This document shows positions 22,507-34,556 of a stretch of 64,000 bases of DNA, piece by piece. Source of the DNA: Reticulascus tulasneorum (taxonomy: Eukaryota > Ascomycota > Sordariomycetes > Glomerellales > Reticulascaceae); the NCBI GenBank assembly GCA_001557505.1, contig LSAX01000002.1:62001-126000 (forward strand), given 5' to 3'. Position 1 is the first letter of the stretch; each line of letters opens with the position of its first letter. The position numbers and the translations under genes are program-made. The notes under the pieces are model-generated. The model was given only the letters and a program-made list of their open reading frames with translations, had not been told where the DNA came from and did no database searches.

Positions 22507-25500
22507 CTAGATAAGCATGCACCTCAAGCGGTACCCAGGGTAATTCAGCCTGACAGACTGTATCCCGCCACGCGATTCCTCGGGGAAATCGTCTATCGAG
22601 GTTGAAATACGAGGTCAGCCGATCCCACAAAGAGTAAGGCCACAGGCGAGATAGGAAAGTCTGGGGAGGGGAGGAGCGCATAGGACTCACAGCACTGGCC
22701 TAGGTTGCCTTCAAGGGGAAATCGCGGACCAGTCGCCGTCCCTACAACTGCGCTTGCAGTTATGAAAGCGCCGCCGAAGGCGATGAAATTATCATTAATC
22801 CAGCATTGGCATCCCGGATTGTTGCCTTTGCACGTGGCACCACCCTGGAGATTGTAGAAACCCCGACAACCGCCCTGATCACACCAGGTCACGGAACTGC
22901 AACCAGTGTTCGGGGGGCTGCATTGGCAGCCCCGGTGGTTGCCCTGGCAGCGGTGTACGCCGTCGCCTTCGCGGATGCCGTTACAGCCGTTGTTACTGCA
23001 GCTTTGCGGGGGGCCGCAGAGCGCCGGGTGCGGGTCACAGCGACAACCAACCCAACTCCCGGAACAGACGCCCTGATTGTTCTGCCACTGCCCGTGGCAG
23101 TTGTTAACGTTGCAAGGCTGTCTGGGACCGCAAAGGGCCTCGTGAGGGTTACATCGGCAGCCGACATAGTTACCAGTACACACGCCCTGGTTATTGATCC
23201 ACTGGCCAAAGCAGTCGTTGGCATTGCAAGGCTGTCGGGTACCACAGAGGGCCTCGTGCGGGTTGCAGCGACAGCCCTCAAAGTTGCCTGTACAGACACC
23301 TTGGTTGTTTCTCCACTGGCCGTCGCAGCCACCCGCGTCACAGGACTCTCGGGTACCACAAAGGGCATCGTGTGGATTGCAGCGGCAGCCGGCCCAGTTG
23401 CCCGTACATACGCCCTGGTTGTCTGCGCCCCATTGACCGTTACACCCGACATCACCGCAGGATGCTCGAGGGCCGCAGAGGTCGGCGTGGGGGGTGCAGC
23501 GGCATCCGGCACGGGTCCCGGTACAGATGCCCTGGTTATCTGGTCCCCACGCGCCGTTACAGCCGCCGGCATTACATGCTTGTTGGGCGCCACACATCGC
23601 CGGCGTGGGATTGCATCGGCATGGGGCAAAGCTCCCGGTGCAAACTCCCTGGCCGTTGATCATCTGCCCATTGCAGCCTGCCGCGGCACATGAACCCATG
23701 GCGCCGCAAAGGGCCTCGTGGGGGATACAGCGACAGCCGGCCCAGTTGCCCGTACACACGCCCTGGCTGTCTGCGCCCCATTGACCGTTACAACCTCCAC
23801 CCCCACAGGACCCCTGAGTACCGCAGAGACCAGGGTGGGGGGTGCAGCGGCAGCCGGCACGGGCCCCGGTACAGATGCCCTGGTTATCTGGTCCCCACGC
23901 ACCGTTACAGCCGGTGGCGTCGCAAGACTGCTGATTACCGCACATAGCTGTGGTGGGGAGGCAGCGGCATCCTAAGAGACCTGTGGTCTTGCAAGTTGCC
24001 GCCCCGTTTGAATCGAAGGCGGCACTATTGCAAGCGGCATCACCACAAGAGGGCGGGCTTTGAGGGCAAATAACCGGTAGTGGTCCCGCTGTAGTCGTGC
24101 TGGTGGTGGATTGTGCGGACGTTGAGCTCGTCGGTGACCCTGTGGTGATTGTGCTTAAGGTCGAAGCCGTGGTGGTGGAGACCGATGTCGTGGTTGTGTC
24201 CCCGCAGGCATCTTGGCTGTTATCCAGCGACCTGAAAACACTCAGTCTCCATCCAGCGCCGCATAGGGCGCTGGGATCGCCTGCACACGGCACATTACAT
24301 TCCGATCTTGGTCGGAGGGCAGCCGTAATGCTGTTACCGCAGAAGCAGTCAGCACCGTACTCAACGCCGAAGTATTGGGATCCACAGCACAGCTCCGCAC
24401 ACTTGAGGACCGTCATAAAGTTATCCGGTCCGTGTCTCTCGCCTGTAAGTGACCGCGTCTCGGAATCCATGTGGCAACCAGAAAATTCCCAGCCATCCGG
24501 AGCCGAGACCTCGTCTATCATCACGTCCGTGTCTCGCCAAACATTGAGCCTCCACCCCCCGCCGCAAGTCTCGGAGCTATTTCCTGTGCACGGCGTAGCA
24601 CACTCTTCCAGCGCCGCAGAGAAGCCCGGGACGTCCAGCTCGTCGCCGCATAAGCATTCGTCCCCGTTCTCCAAACCGAAATAACGCCATCCTTCGCACA
24701 GCACCGCGCATGTCGCCGCCGTCAAGCTTATTTGCCCCGTGTGCATCTCACCAACGAGGGTACGAGTTTCCGAATCTCGGACACAGCCTAGATGGGACCA
24801 ACCGTCACCCACAGTACCTGTATTGACCCTGAAACGCGTATTTTCGTAGACTTGAAGTGCCCAGTGTCCACCACAGAGCCATGCTCTGTCGGCAGTACAA
24901 GGGTGGTTGCACCTATCACTTTCCAGGCGACTATGTGCCTCATTCGGAGGAGGATAGGTGGAGCCGCTATCGCAATAGCATTCACCGCCAGCTTCAACAC
25001 CAGCCCATTTGTTGTCGATGCACTCTTGCCCACACTGTTCAGGTGTAAAGCCATACCCCTTAAAGATCGCCATCAGCCGGGGTCTATCCTCGTCTTGGTA
25101 GCATCCGTGGTGAGCCCAGTCGCTCTGCGAGGGATACCAGGGGAAAGAAGCAAAACCGCTCGTCGTGTACAGTGTCAGGCGGCGTGAACCGCCACACAAG
25201 GTACCGTCTACGCAGACGGAATTGCACTCGGCTTGACTCCTTTGCTCTGGAGTCAAGACGCTGGTGTCAAAGCTATTCGAACAGTAACAAATGCTAAGAG
25301 GGAGTTTGGCGTTAGAGCTGGTGCTGGACTCATAGGCAGTGGTATTAAACGCATTGGGGCGGCAAGGCCTTGGGATTAGGAGACAGATGAACTCACTTCT
25401 CTCGCACGCCAAACGCCACAGGATAATCATATCTCTTCGATGTTCTACAGACCATCTCGCAGTTGGATAGGCCGTAGGCGCCTTGAAGCCAAGGGTCACC

Positions 25501-28500
25501 AAGAATGTCTCTATGTGCGCCCGTAGACACCCAGCAGCCGGCATGTATGTATGGGCCAATATCATTAGGGGTAGGAGTGCCGATGCAATCCGTATTGGCG
25601 ACAAGGAACGACCTTCCATTGGAATCACGGACGAGCGGGCGAACCTCCAGTGGCGGTCGCGTCGTAGGGGGGTTCTTGGGGTCGCAGGGCACGTAGTCGT
25701 ATGTCCCTATAACTGGCACCATGTCCGGGTCACCGAAATCCGTCGCAAACGCGGCCACGCGTTTGACGAAAGCCTTGACCACTTGCGGCCATAGGTTGAT
25801 GGCTGTAGAGTCCATGTCCAGTATATTTGCGATATCGGGCCGTGAGACATAGTTAGCGATGAGTCCAGACACGTAGGCTGCCGAAAATGAGACGCCGTTG
25901 CTAATAAAGTATCCACCATTCCTATGGAGACTGAGAATTCTAAGACCGGGAGCGAAGACGGTGGTAATTTGGCGATAGTCACCTGAGGGTATTTGTCGAT
26001 GCCCCTGGGAATTACTACCCCCAACCACAATAAGGGCGCCAGCACCGACGCGGCCTGGCCGAGCCCATCGAATAGGCGTCCAGTTGTCAATAACCTCGTC
26101 GCCAGCTTCAGTGTTAGAGGTGGCACAGACTACGATGATACCAGCGTCGTTGAGTGGAGCAAGGAGAGCACGCCACACGTCGCTAACTTCTACGGGGGAC
26201 ATCCCGTAAGGGTTATGAAAAGAACCGAATAAGGAGCCCGAGGAAAAGTTGATAATAGATCGCTTAGATGCAGTCGCACCCGCCGATCCCACATGGGACA
26301 GGATCCACTGCAGACCTTGGAACAGTTTGTGGGCATAAGCTATCTCCATCCAATTATCCACGTATTTGACGGGAATGATCGTGACCGCCTTCGAGGTACC
26401 TGCGACGTGGCCACCTGCACAGCTAGCCATGCTCGTTCCATGGCCTGTCGAGCCGAGGTACCATGTGGTTAGCAAGCAGACTCTACGCTTCATGGTGCAG
26501 GGTTTGTAGCATACCATGGAGATCCCCAAGCCCCTGGATAGTTCCCACGGCCTCGAAATGGTCCGTGACCCGATACTTGAATTTGCTGTGGAACCATTCC
26601 TAGAGAAAATTCGTCAGCGCTTGGAATCAACCGCTTCTGTCGGTCTAGAAACAAAGGAAATACGCACGGGGTGGTTCGCGACTATGCCCGAATCCAGAAT
26701 ATAAATTCGCGACGAAGAGCCACTGTCGGGGTTGGACACATAACCGTCGTAGTTGTTGAACGTCTGGGCTTGGAACAGTGGGGGCCTGGCAAGATAATCA
26801 AGACCCCAAATGTCATTTCCATTCTCTTGGTTCAGTTGTAGCCGTAGTTCCTGGCGTGAGTCTTGTCGCTTGTTCAAAGAGCTTCCGCTGTGGTTGCCGA
26901 TGCCTGCGCTGCGCTCAAGCGTGACTGCAGCCGACCGCTTTATGGCAGTGCTGTTGTCGGCAACCTGCCGATCCTGCAGCTGTTCGCCGTTATCTGGGGG
27001 GGCGTCCGGCTCCAGAGGGTTGGTAGGCTCTGGATCGATGCTCCATTTATTTTCCCAGCTAATACCCAATACTTGCCCATCACGGCTTGCCAAATCAGCA
27101 CCCCACTCAGCTGTTAACCATGTCGAAACGCCCATCACGTTGGTACCTGGGTACATCGGCCATACCATCATCGGGTATGGATGCTGTGGGATCGAGTTGA
27201 CCATAGCGCGGAACCCGTTCTGTGTGCCCTGGTACATCACAAGTGCCGGGAAGAGCCTCCTCCTGAGGAGGTTACTTAGGTCCTGCTCTATAACCTCTTT
27301 GATCGCCTGGTAGCCCCGCGTTTTGGGATGGAAGGCTTTCATGAGCGACCCGCGCGTCCAAAGGATAGGGTCGCCGAGCCACTCCGGAGGGGCCGAACCT
27401 TCCTGAATAGTCTGCTGAATCCCACACCAAAGCACGAGTCCTAGCTCCTCCCCCATGGTGGTGTTGGGATTGCCCAGGACGGCCTCGCACTCTTCGGGGG
27501 TAAGGTTGATCGGGGGCTGCAATGGGCCCTCTGGTACATCTGGGCTGCCGATAAGGAAAATCCATTCATGGGGGTCGGTTCCTGGAGCTCTGTCGACCCA
27601 GTCGCAGAATCGATGCCCGTCAAATAAGGTGTTTGCATCAATATATCGTACCCTCTCAAACCCTTGCTGTGTATTAACAATAAGGATCGCCTCTCGGATT
27701 TTTTGGTTCATCATGTCAACAAGCTCGTTCATCTGTTCTCGTAGTAACTGGGTTAAAGTCCCGCAGTCCCGGTCGCTACCCCCGATCTTTAAGCTCCACT
27801 TTTCGCAAGGCGTTCTCACTTCAAAAAACCGAATATACGCTAAGCAACCAAGAGTCAGAGCTAATAACAACGTAGTTCCACAACTAATTCCTAGCCGCGT
27901 TTTGCTGCCTTATGCTAGAGGATAACATACCAACAACATGAAGCATAAGATACCGAGCTTCCCCTTTCCTGTTGAATAAGGTCTCAACGATGGTTGTATA
28001 GGCTCTAACCAGCTCCGGGGTTATTGTCTGTAGTCGGTTCCTAGCAGCGGCTATCTCGGTAGCACAAGTCCCATAGACACAATACAAGCAAGCCTTGACT
28101 ACGTCGGCAAAACCTGCGTCGTTGCCTCCAATCGTGATAGTTGCATACTGGTAGACACGAAGCGGCTCTTTTAAGATGAACGCCAGCTGGCTGCCGGGAC
28201 CATCGATGACATTAGAGATAAGGTCCCCAGTGCAAGCGACGAAATCAAATCTGTGAGAAGGCGTGGTCGATAAGAACCGTGACAGGTCAAGTTGGGCGGG
28301 AAAGGACCCAGTTGCGCGATAGCAGGGTCCGCTTTGTTGTAATCCGGCGCCGATTCCCGCGGAAAATGAATCACCAAATGCTACCCACGCGTCTTTGACA
28401 AATGGGGCGGCTCGCCCCAGGATTTCGGGTTGCGGAGACGGTTCGTGTTGAGCTGGTACGAGATGGGCCAAAAAGGCACCAACCCCTAAGAGGAGCCGCA

Positions 28501-28510
28501 GTCTGTACAT
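22507..28510 (-). CDS. Giant secreted multidomain protein: SGNH hydrolase - subtilisin - 4 WSC - 11 Cys6 repeats
   Basis: Six exons join in phase with a total of 5574 coding bases (1857 residues): 28510-27931, 27839-26668, 26599-26515, 26444-25397, 25293-22691 and 22592-22507. Domains in order are as follows. Signal peptide 1-20. SGNH/GDSL hydrolase about 40-385 (GDS with Ser48, GGND with Asn130, FHP with His364). Linker with dibasic sites at 494-495 and 516-517. Subtilisin about 535-810 with Asp576 (YILDSG), His614 (GHGTSMA) and Ser798 (NGVSFSAA, Ala where Pro is usual). Four WSC modules (about 905-1005, 1022-1112, 1128-1215 and 1229-1315). Thr/Ser linker to 1366. Eleven Cys6 repeats 1371-1797. 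A C-terminal cap. Esterase plus protease on a glycan-binding stalk suggests attack on, or anchoring to, cell-wall glycoprotein; that role is inferred. Two genes falsely joined is the alternative, but phases and motifs run through every junction. Confidence 0.85.
22788..24068 (-). repeat. Eleven tandem 38-39-residue cysteine-rich coding repeats
   Basis: Each unit has six cysteines spaced C-x5-C-x4-C-x(9-11)-C-x5-C-x-C, with the consensus core CNGQW, NQGVCTGN and GCRCNPH. The first (residues 1371-1412) and last two units (1721-1797) are divergent, while units 2-9 are close. Units 2, 3, 4 and 5, 6, 7 correspond one to one (both 2 and 5 read CNGAWGPDNQGICTG; both 3 and 6 carry VCTGNWAGCRC), pointing to duplication of a three-unit block of about 348 bases. 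Confidence 0.92.
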
Positions 28511-30825
28511 TGAATTAGGTTGGAGCGGAGTCGAGACTCGTACAGACAAGACAGGAGTTGAGTATGCAAAACGTCTAGAGAGCCAATCGCGGCCGAGTCG
28601 ACATCAAGTAGGCTGGAAATGACAAAGGAGGGCGGCTTTAACTATATCTTAAGAAAGCCAGTGAAACACGAGTTCAACATGTTAATTACCTTTGCTAGAC
28701 GCTGCGATGACCAGACGGCCGTGCCTGGCTAATGCTGGTAGGATACCGGGTAGACGTCCATCCGTGTTGTCGGATCTGTAATCTGAGGCAGTCATAGAAA
28801 CTGGCCCCTGTTTTGACTTGCATAGCAACCAATTTTGTACCGGTATGGTGGTGCGGAGCTTGGCCATTACCTGGTTTGAAGGCGTAGGATATGCAGAGAT
28901 CGGTTCAAGGCCAGGCCACGATGGTATGTATGCGTGAGATGGGACAGGGGTTTCTATCTTGCCTTGCTTTGTCAAGACGTCTACTATGTACTTTTTTTAG
29001 ACTCACAGTTAAGTGAGATTCTTAAATGCGTGTGAAATCTAGAGCAACGTGTAACCTAACTACTTCCGTACATTACGAGTGGGGAATAAAGTAAGGCTAT
29101 TTTAAAGTATTGGCTTACTTTAGAGTCTTAGATAGCTGAGGGTCAATCTAAAGTGCTCTTGCTATACAGAACTCTCTGCCAATTTTGTCAGGGTCGTAAT
29201 ATTGAACATATAATAGCTATACTAAGAACGAGACCACCAAATAGAGAATTATGAACAGAGCTAACCATAAGCAGTGCTACAAGGGCAGACAACAATTGAG
29301 AGGATCTTCCTACCATTTAAGCTGGCGTCTTCTGAGAGGATATGATTGGTGTATCATCCGAGCCTCGTCTTATAAGTTGCTCATTTTCCGATTCTAGACC
29401 CCAAAAAGCCAAAATCTGACATGATATAAGAAACCATGCTGCTTACATAACGGGCGGGAGGAGGGGTCTTTAACATGTACCTAAGGCCTGGACAGAGACT
29501 TAGTCTCTTTTAGTGAGAGACTGTTCAAGGTACGTTTTCTCTTTTAGTTACAATGACCAGCCAATATGTCACGGCCATAAAACGTAACCATTCTAGGAGC
29601 GGTCACGAACGGCAGAGCACACTCACGTGACAGAGCCACAAACAGGGGGGCATACACACCTCTTCGTACGTTCGGAAACTAAGCCAATCAATTTACTACA
29701 CACTATGGACAATTTCGGGAGCTGCACCTGATTGCGACTACTGAGCTGAGATCCTACGAAGTAAGCCAAAAGTGGAAGATGGTCTGACCAATCCTTTCGA
29801 TGGTAACTACATCTACGTCCAGCGCAGCCGCTTCCGGTGATCCGAGTCCTATGTAGCCGATCGACGCCCAGATCTGCCACTTCGCGAATAAATCCGAATA
29901 CCTACACTGGGTATGTTCTACGTAAGCACGTAAGCAGAGCCTGAAAACGCTGGCGAGTCTGGTGCAGCGAGGACTGTCACACTGGAAGGATTCAATAGTG
30001 CCATGCACGCTTCTTATCAAGCACGTAAGCCGATCCTCTAGTGATTCAATTGTTTCTAGAACTCAGACTCAAGTGACAGGATTAACTCGCCAGGACGGGG
30101 ACCAAACCCCTTTGGGAACATGCTAGCAATAGATTTACTGCAATCGCTTATGTTCGCAACCATCAATGGGTGAACGGCCCTGTTACACTACTGCATTCTC
30201 GGGTTGAAGGGCTGAGTTGTGAACTGGCCGCCATCGTTCTTTGCTTTCTGCTTGCCGAAACGCTGACAGAACACGTCAAAAGGTTGGCTATGCTAATACT
30301 TGCTATTGGTAAAATATTTAACCAAAAGTTCCAATCGCCTATGAGTCAAGGAATGCTTTGTGCGGAACCCATCGACAAACCCATTACAAAAGTGTTACGC
30401 TATAGAGAAGAACTGGTTCTATGGTGACTTTTAAGAGCTATGAACAATCTGCGATACACCGATGCCCTGTATCGTCTGGAATACGATCAAGATACGATTC
30501 CCTATTCCGATGAGAGCACTGTCGAGCAGATAGAGAGGTACTGGGAAAGTCGTGAAGCATGTCAGTTGCTGATGACATTGGTTTCGGGGACCAAAGATGT
30601 CTCGCACAGCACGTTTGGCTTCCGCATTCTCGCAGCCCAGACATCGCCTAATTTAGCCAGCTTGGGTGAAGGGGCGTTAGAGGGCCAGTCAACTTGTAGT
30701 GCACATATTTAATTATTACTTGACTACGAACTTTAAAGACGATGAAATCGAACAAATAACGGTTTCCCTTGAATTGAAGAATTGTTATGCCTTATCACAG
30801 GCGACGATGATGCTGGATTCATTGG
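28511..30825. other. Gene-poor, AT-rich stretch
   Basis: 5' flank of the giant gene, then about 2 kb without a convincing gene. Plus-strand frames at 30170-30427 and 30440-30712 are open but show no domain, signal peptide or joinable splice sites. Confidence 0.45.
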
Positions 30826-31594
30826 CTAAAGCGTACGAGCCGTAAAGGATTGTGCTAGGCCTAGAAAACATTCTTCACCCCAGGTACGTTCGAAACGGTT
30901 GATAGTGTTATTGCACCCAGGCGCTGGATAAAGTGTCACTTCCATCATCCGCCCAGCCAACGCGTTCAACAAGACGCTTCTGGTGTTCTGTCGGGTTCCG
31001 AAAACCCAAAATTCCAGGCAAGCGTTGGGGCAGGGGTACTGCCAACTAGACCATGTATACTGCAGCCCGCCGGCGCAAACAGTTGACCCGATATATGCCG
31101 TCACAGGGTCGTCAGCTGCTCGCTTGGTAGGGGTAGGGATACTAAGTGCGGTGTCGTGTCTTTCTTTGGGGTAAGCCATCGTTCATAGCTGGATTGTTAT
31201 CCGATATTGCCAGTCCTGAAACTTACGCGATAAAGGTTCCATTGTCGTAGAAAACGTATCCATGTTAACGAGAGTACCGTCCGGAAGAAGCCGAACTATA
31301 CCTTTCGGGATGGGAGGCGGGCAGGCCTGTAGCGAGCTCAGCAACGTTTATTGTCACGTCGCTCCCGGCGGCAGCAATGAGAGCATCCGATCTAAGACGT
31401 ATCTCGCCAGCGTGCGTGGCAAGATTATCTGTCTCGGCGATTAGACTTCGAATCTGAAGCAGAACAGCCTCAGTGCGAGCAGTGAGGTCGGCAGGCAGGA
31501 CTGACTGGATCTCTGGGCTTGGAGCGGCGGAAGTAATGCTCCCGAGGAAAGCCCCGGAGATCGCCAGTAGATGAAAGATATGTTTCAGAGACAT
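30826..31594 (-). pseudogene. Broken prepro secreted protein (paralogue of 33.9 and 36.1 kb genes)
   Basis: Exon 1 starts at 31594 with a signal peptide (MSLKHIFHLLAISGAFLG) and runs as an acidic-helical pro-region. Near 31320 the frame that carries the family motif changes: RLLPDG is in a different frame from the signal peptide, and YDNGTFIA, the last part of the same motif, is back in the first frame, behind a stop. A GTAAGT donor follows at 31226. A second exon up to about 31180 encodes SIPTPTKR, a dibasic site, and a mature part with five cysteines (STVCAGG, YPCPNACLEF, APGCNN, EECFLG), ending at 30826. The two indels near 31320 and 31265 would compensate each other. A missed splice form is an alternative to decay. 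Confidence 0.5.
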
Positions 31595-33879
31595 GTTTGG
31601 CTCGCAGAGTCTGTGATGAGCCTGTGGTGGGTATTATAAATCAGAGTGTTGCTGGATGATGCCTGATGAGAAGAAACTATGAGAGAAAACGTGAGGTTTT
31701 GTAAACAGGAGCGTTGGTTCTGCAACCTACAGTTTCTTAATGTGCCAGGGTGTTTGGTTTCCAAGTCATCGGGCTGGGAGACGCGCTGTTCATAACGGTG
31801 ACTTTGAGACCTGTATAGCTGCATTGGGGTAATGAGTTCAGATAAATCTCTAATTAGTACTCGACACTTCTTGAAAATCAACCACCGCGGTTGGTGCCAC
31901 CTACCAACAGCCCCTCTGATGCTTGCTTTCTGGTTCCCGGTTACCCCGTCGTTGACCCTGCCTAGTGGTTTGAAGCTTAGATGGACCTGTGGCAAAGAGA
32001 GCCCTGGCTTTTCTTCTTAAAAACTGACGGACTATGCAGGGAGGCATCAGAGTGACTGCTTTGTGCACAGAGACATGGTTGGCTAGGTTGGGAAAATGAT
32101 TGGCTTAGTTTCCGAAATTGCGAGGAATTGGCAGTGGTAGTATTATGAGCTTAGTCAGACTTAGTAGCTAGATCGAATTAGGGTAGTTAATGCCTTTGAC
32201 TAACTGAGTAACAGGTACTTGCGTGTATGCTTGGTGCTTTGTCACCGCATACAATTGAACTGAGATGTTGAAATCCATATGCTCTACCCGAGCCAAACGG
32301 CCATACCAAACAGTGGTTTGCGCCATGCACGAATCTGCTACCACTGGCAAACTCCACATTTGATGTCAGGGGCAGTGTTGAGTGTCGGAGTTGTTTGTTA
32401 GTTTTTATTGATTACCGCCGGGGTCTCACTCTAAACGCAAGAGCGTTCATTGAGCCGCTTTTTGCTCCGGGAAATAATAGCGAGAAGCGCGCCAACAACC
32501 GAATAGCTAAGGGGCTCAGCTAGGTACAAGGGAGGACTTGGGTCATCTGAGTAAAGAGAGCCAACCGTCGGGTTGTCTTGGTCAAGATGCCTCAATGGGA
32601 ATATTCGAAGCGAGTTCTGGAGTATGCGATGCTGTGGAACCATCATGTGCGTTTGCAAGCTTGGCATAGGGTGTTCTAGGCACTTTGTCGGCGTCTTAGG
32701 CTAGTGTGGACGCGCTCGCCAGGGGACGGGACGGATGCATAGACGAGAACATTTCTTCGTCTAAACGATCGCTCACTACGGGTACACGGCAGCGATAACG
32801 TGTCGGGTGAGACCGACTGGATCTACGTGATGCCCTAGGTCTTATTCGTCTGGCCATCTATAATTGATGGCGCCCAGCTTGTGGTGCTTATCGAGATGAA
32901 TCTGATGTAAGCAAAAGCTTTTACTGCGGCAATTTAGATGTTGCTTTTCGGCGTCTGTGACCGGAGAATGCAACATGAGCCTATGCTCGGACGACCGGCC
33001 AATCATAAACCCATCCGAAGATGCCACACCCTCTTGATTGCACTGCTTTAGGCTAACGATATTTCCTTGTACCTTCCGTCTTGTTCCGGGTGTCAGCATT
33101 ACCAAATCAATTTTACAACACTGACTAATGTAGGTTCAGCGGTCATGCGGTGCTAGTCATTGTAGTCACTCATCTGTCTGTCGATGATGTTGAACAGCCG
33201 AGTTTCTTGCGGCCGTTATCGCCCTCGCTGAGTTCCAGCCCTGGTCCACGAGTGATTAGGACAAAGCGCGCGATTGTCGTTGGGTTTATCACACTGTCGC
33301 AAAGGTCCGTCAAGTTTACGAGAATCGTTCGTTCACGCCATGCATTACCAATACAACTGGCATGCTTGGGGTTAACTCGATGTGGCTCAGCAATGCTGGC
33401 AATGACTCAAAGCGAGGGGTGATGCCTTTCTTCAAAACCAGCGCTGCCTTGGCTCAGCGGGCTTTGACTCGACAGCAGCACGAGTGGCGCTTCTTTCTTC
33501 GCTTGGATGGATTGGTTCCGAGAGGTCCTCTGGTCAGATGCGCGATCGAGAAGCTTTAAGTACTTTCCGTGTGCTTGGGACGTCGAGATTGTACGCTACC
33601 GCAACGGCTGTTGTAACGACCTTGAACAGAGCCTCAGCGAACCAGTCTCGTTCTAGGTCTGGGATGTGTGCTAATGGCTCTCTTGGCTATTAGGATTGTG
33701 AATATTAGTGGCATGTTTTCTTATCTTTTAAGTTTAGGCTTTCGATGAGCATCGGAAATAAATCAAATAATGTCTTTTGGTAGCACGGGAGTACTTAAGT
33801 AAATAACTAGTTAATTTGACATTCGGTCACTTGTGCTCGAAGATTAACAAACAAATTACTACCATCATTAACATATACC
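31595..33879. other. Gene-poor stretch
   Basis: No supported gene. A block near 33632-33660 (TCAGCGAACC, GTCTCGTTCT) matches the coding sequence of the 36-kb secreted protein near 36484-36510, so an old partial copy may lie around 33.5-33.7 kb. Confidence 0.4.
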
Positions 33880-34556
33880 TCAAAAGAACTCGCAGTCATA
33901 GGCCTTAAACCAATTAACTCCTGGGCCATTCCTTAAGCAGGCGGTGCCTGATGTATGATAATCCAACTGGGCGACGTTGACGTTGTTGTTGCAGTCCCAC
34001 TCGCCCCGGAACCGGCTCACCACACATGTAGCGGTATTGGCCCAATTGAAAACCATGATTCTGGTCACTGGGACTATACGGCCATTCTCCCAGTAGGCAA
34101 CGCATCCGATCATAACCGAGGTAGAAACCCATCTATAGGACTCTCCAACGCAATCGTCGCGGTCAGTGCGGACGAACGCGAATAGGCCGTAGTTTTGGCG
34201 CTTGTCGAGAGATGGTTTACCAAAAGAAGAATCGTAACCTGTGTCGTAGCTAATCTAGCCGTTAAGATAGCAATAGGCATAGAAAGGTAAAGAGCTACTG
34301 ACCCAATAAACGTGCCATTCTGGAAGAGGGCACCTTTCTCAGTGCGAAGCCTGCCATCTGGAAGGGCAGTGACGAAGCCGTGGAGTATAGGAGCCGATTC
34401 TTCATCCACATCCCGCACGGCGTTAGGTTCTTCCGGCATGCTTCCTCCAGAGTCGGGCACAGCAACTCCTCTCTCTTCGGCACCAGCCGGGATGCCAATA
34501 ACAATAGGCATGAAGCCTAGCAGGGCCCCCGCAAGCAAGAAAGGTCCCAGGTGCAT
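33880..34556 (-). CDS. Secreted prepro-protein with Kex2-type site, 6-Cys mature part
   Basis: Two exons fit in phase: 34556-34303 and 34249-33880 (donor GTCAGT, acceptor TTAG), giving 207 residues. There is a signal peptide (MHLGPFLLAGALLGFMPIVIG), then an acidic pro-region ending in LPDGRLRT, KGALF and NGTFIG. The intron falls exactly after this motif in phase 2. Exon 2 begins YDTGYDSS, then SLDKR, a Kex2-like cleavage site, followed by a mature domain of about 104 residues starting QNYGLFAF with six cysteines (DDCVGE, IGCVAY, ATCVVS, WDCNNN, TACLRN, YDCEFF). The function is unknown; processing by the Golgi protease Kex2 is inferred from the site. The same motif and intron position occur in the 36-kb gene, so the two are paralogues. 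A TATA-like run lies near 34682-34690. Confidence 0.75.

Noticed and set aside
22806..23693. Plus-strand open frame of 295 codons
   Set aside because: It lies antisense to the tandem Cys6 repeats; openness follows from the repetitive GC-rich codons of the real minus-strand gene. Its composition (Val/Ala/Thr-rich) shows the same periodicity.
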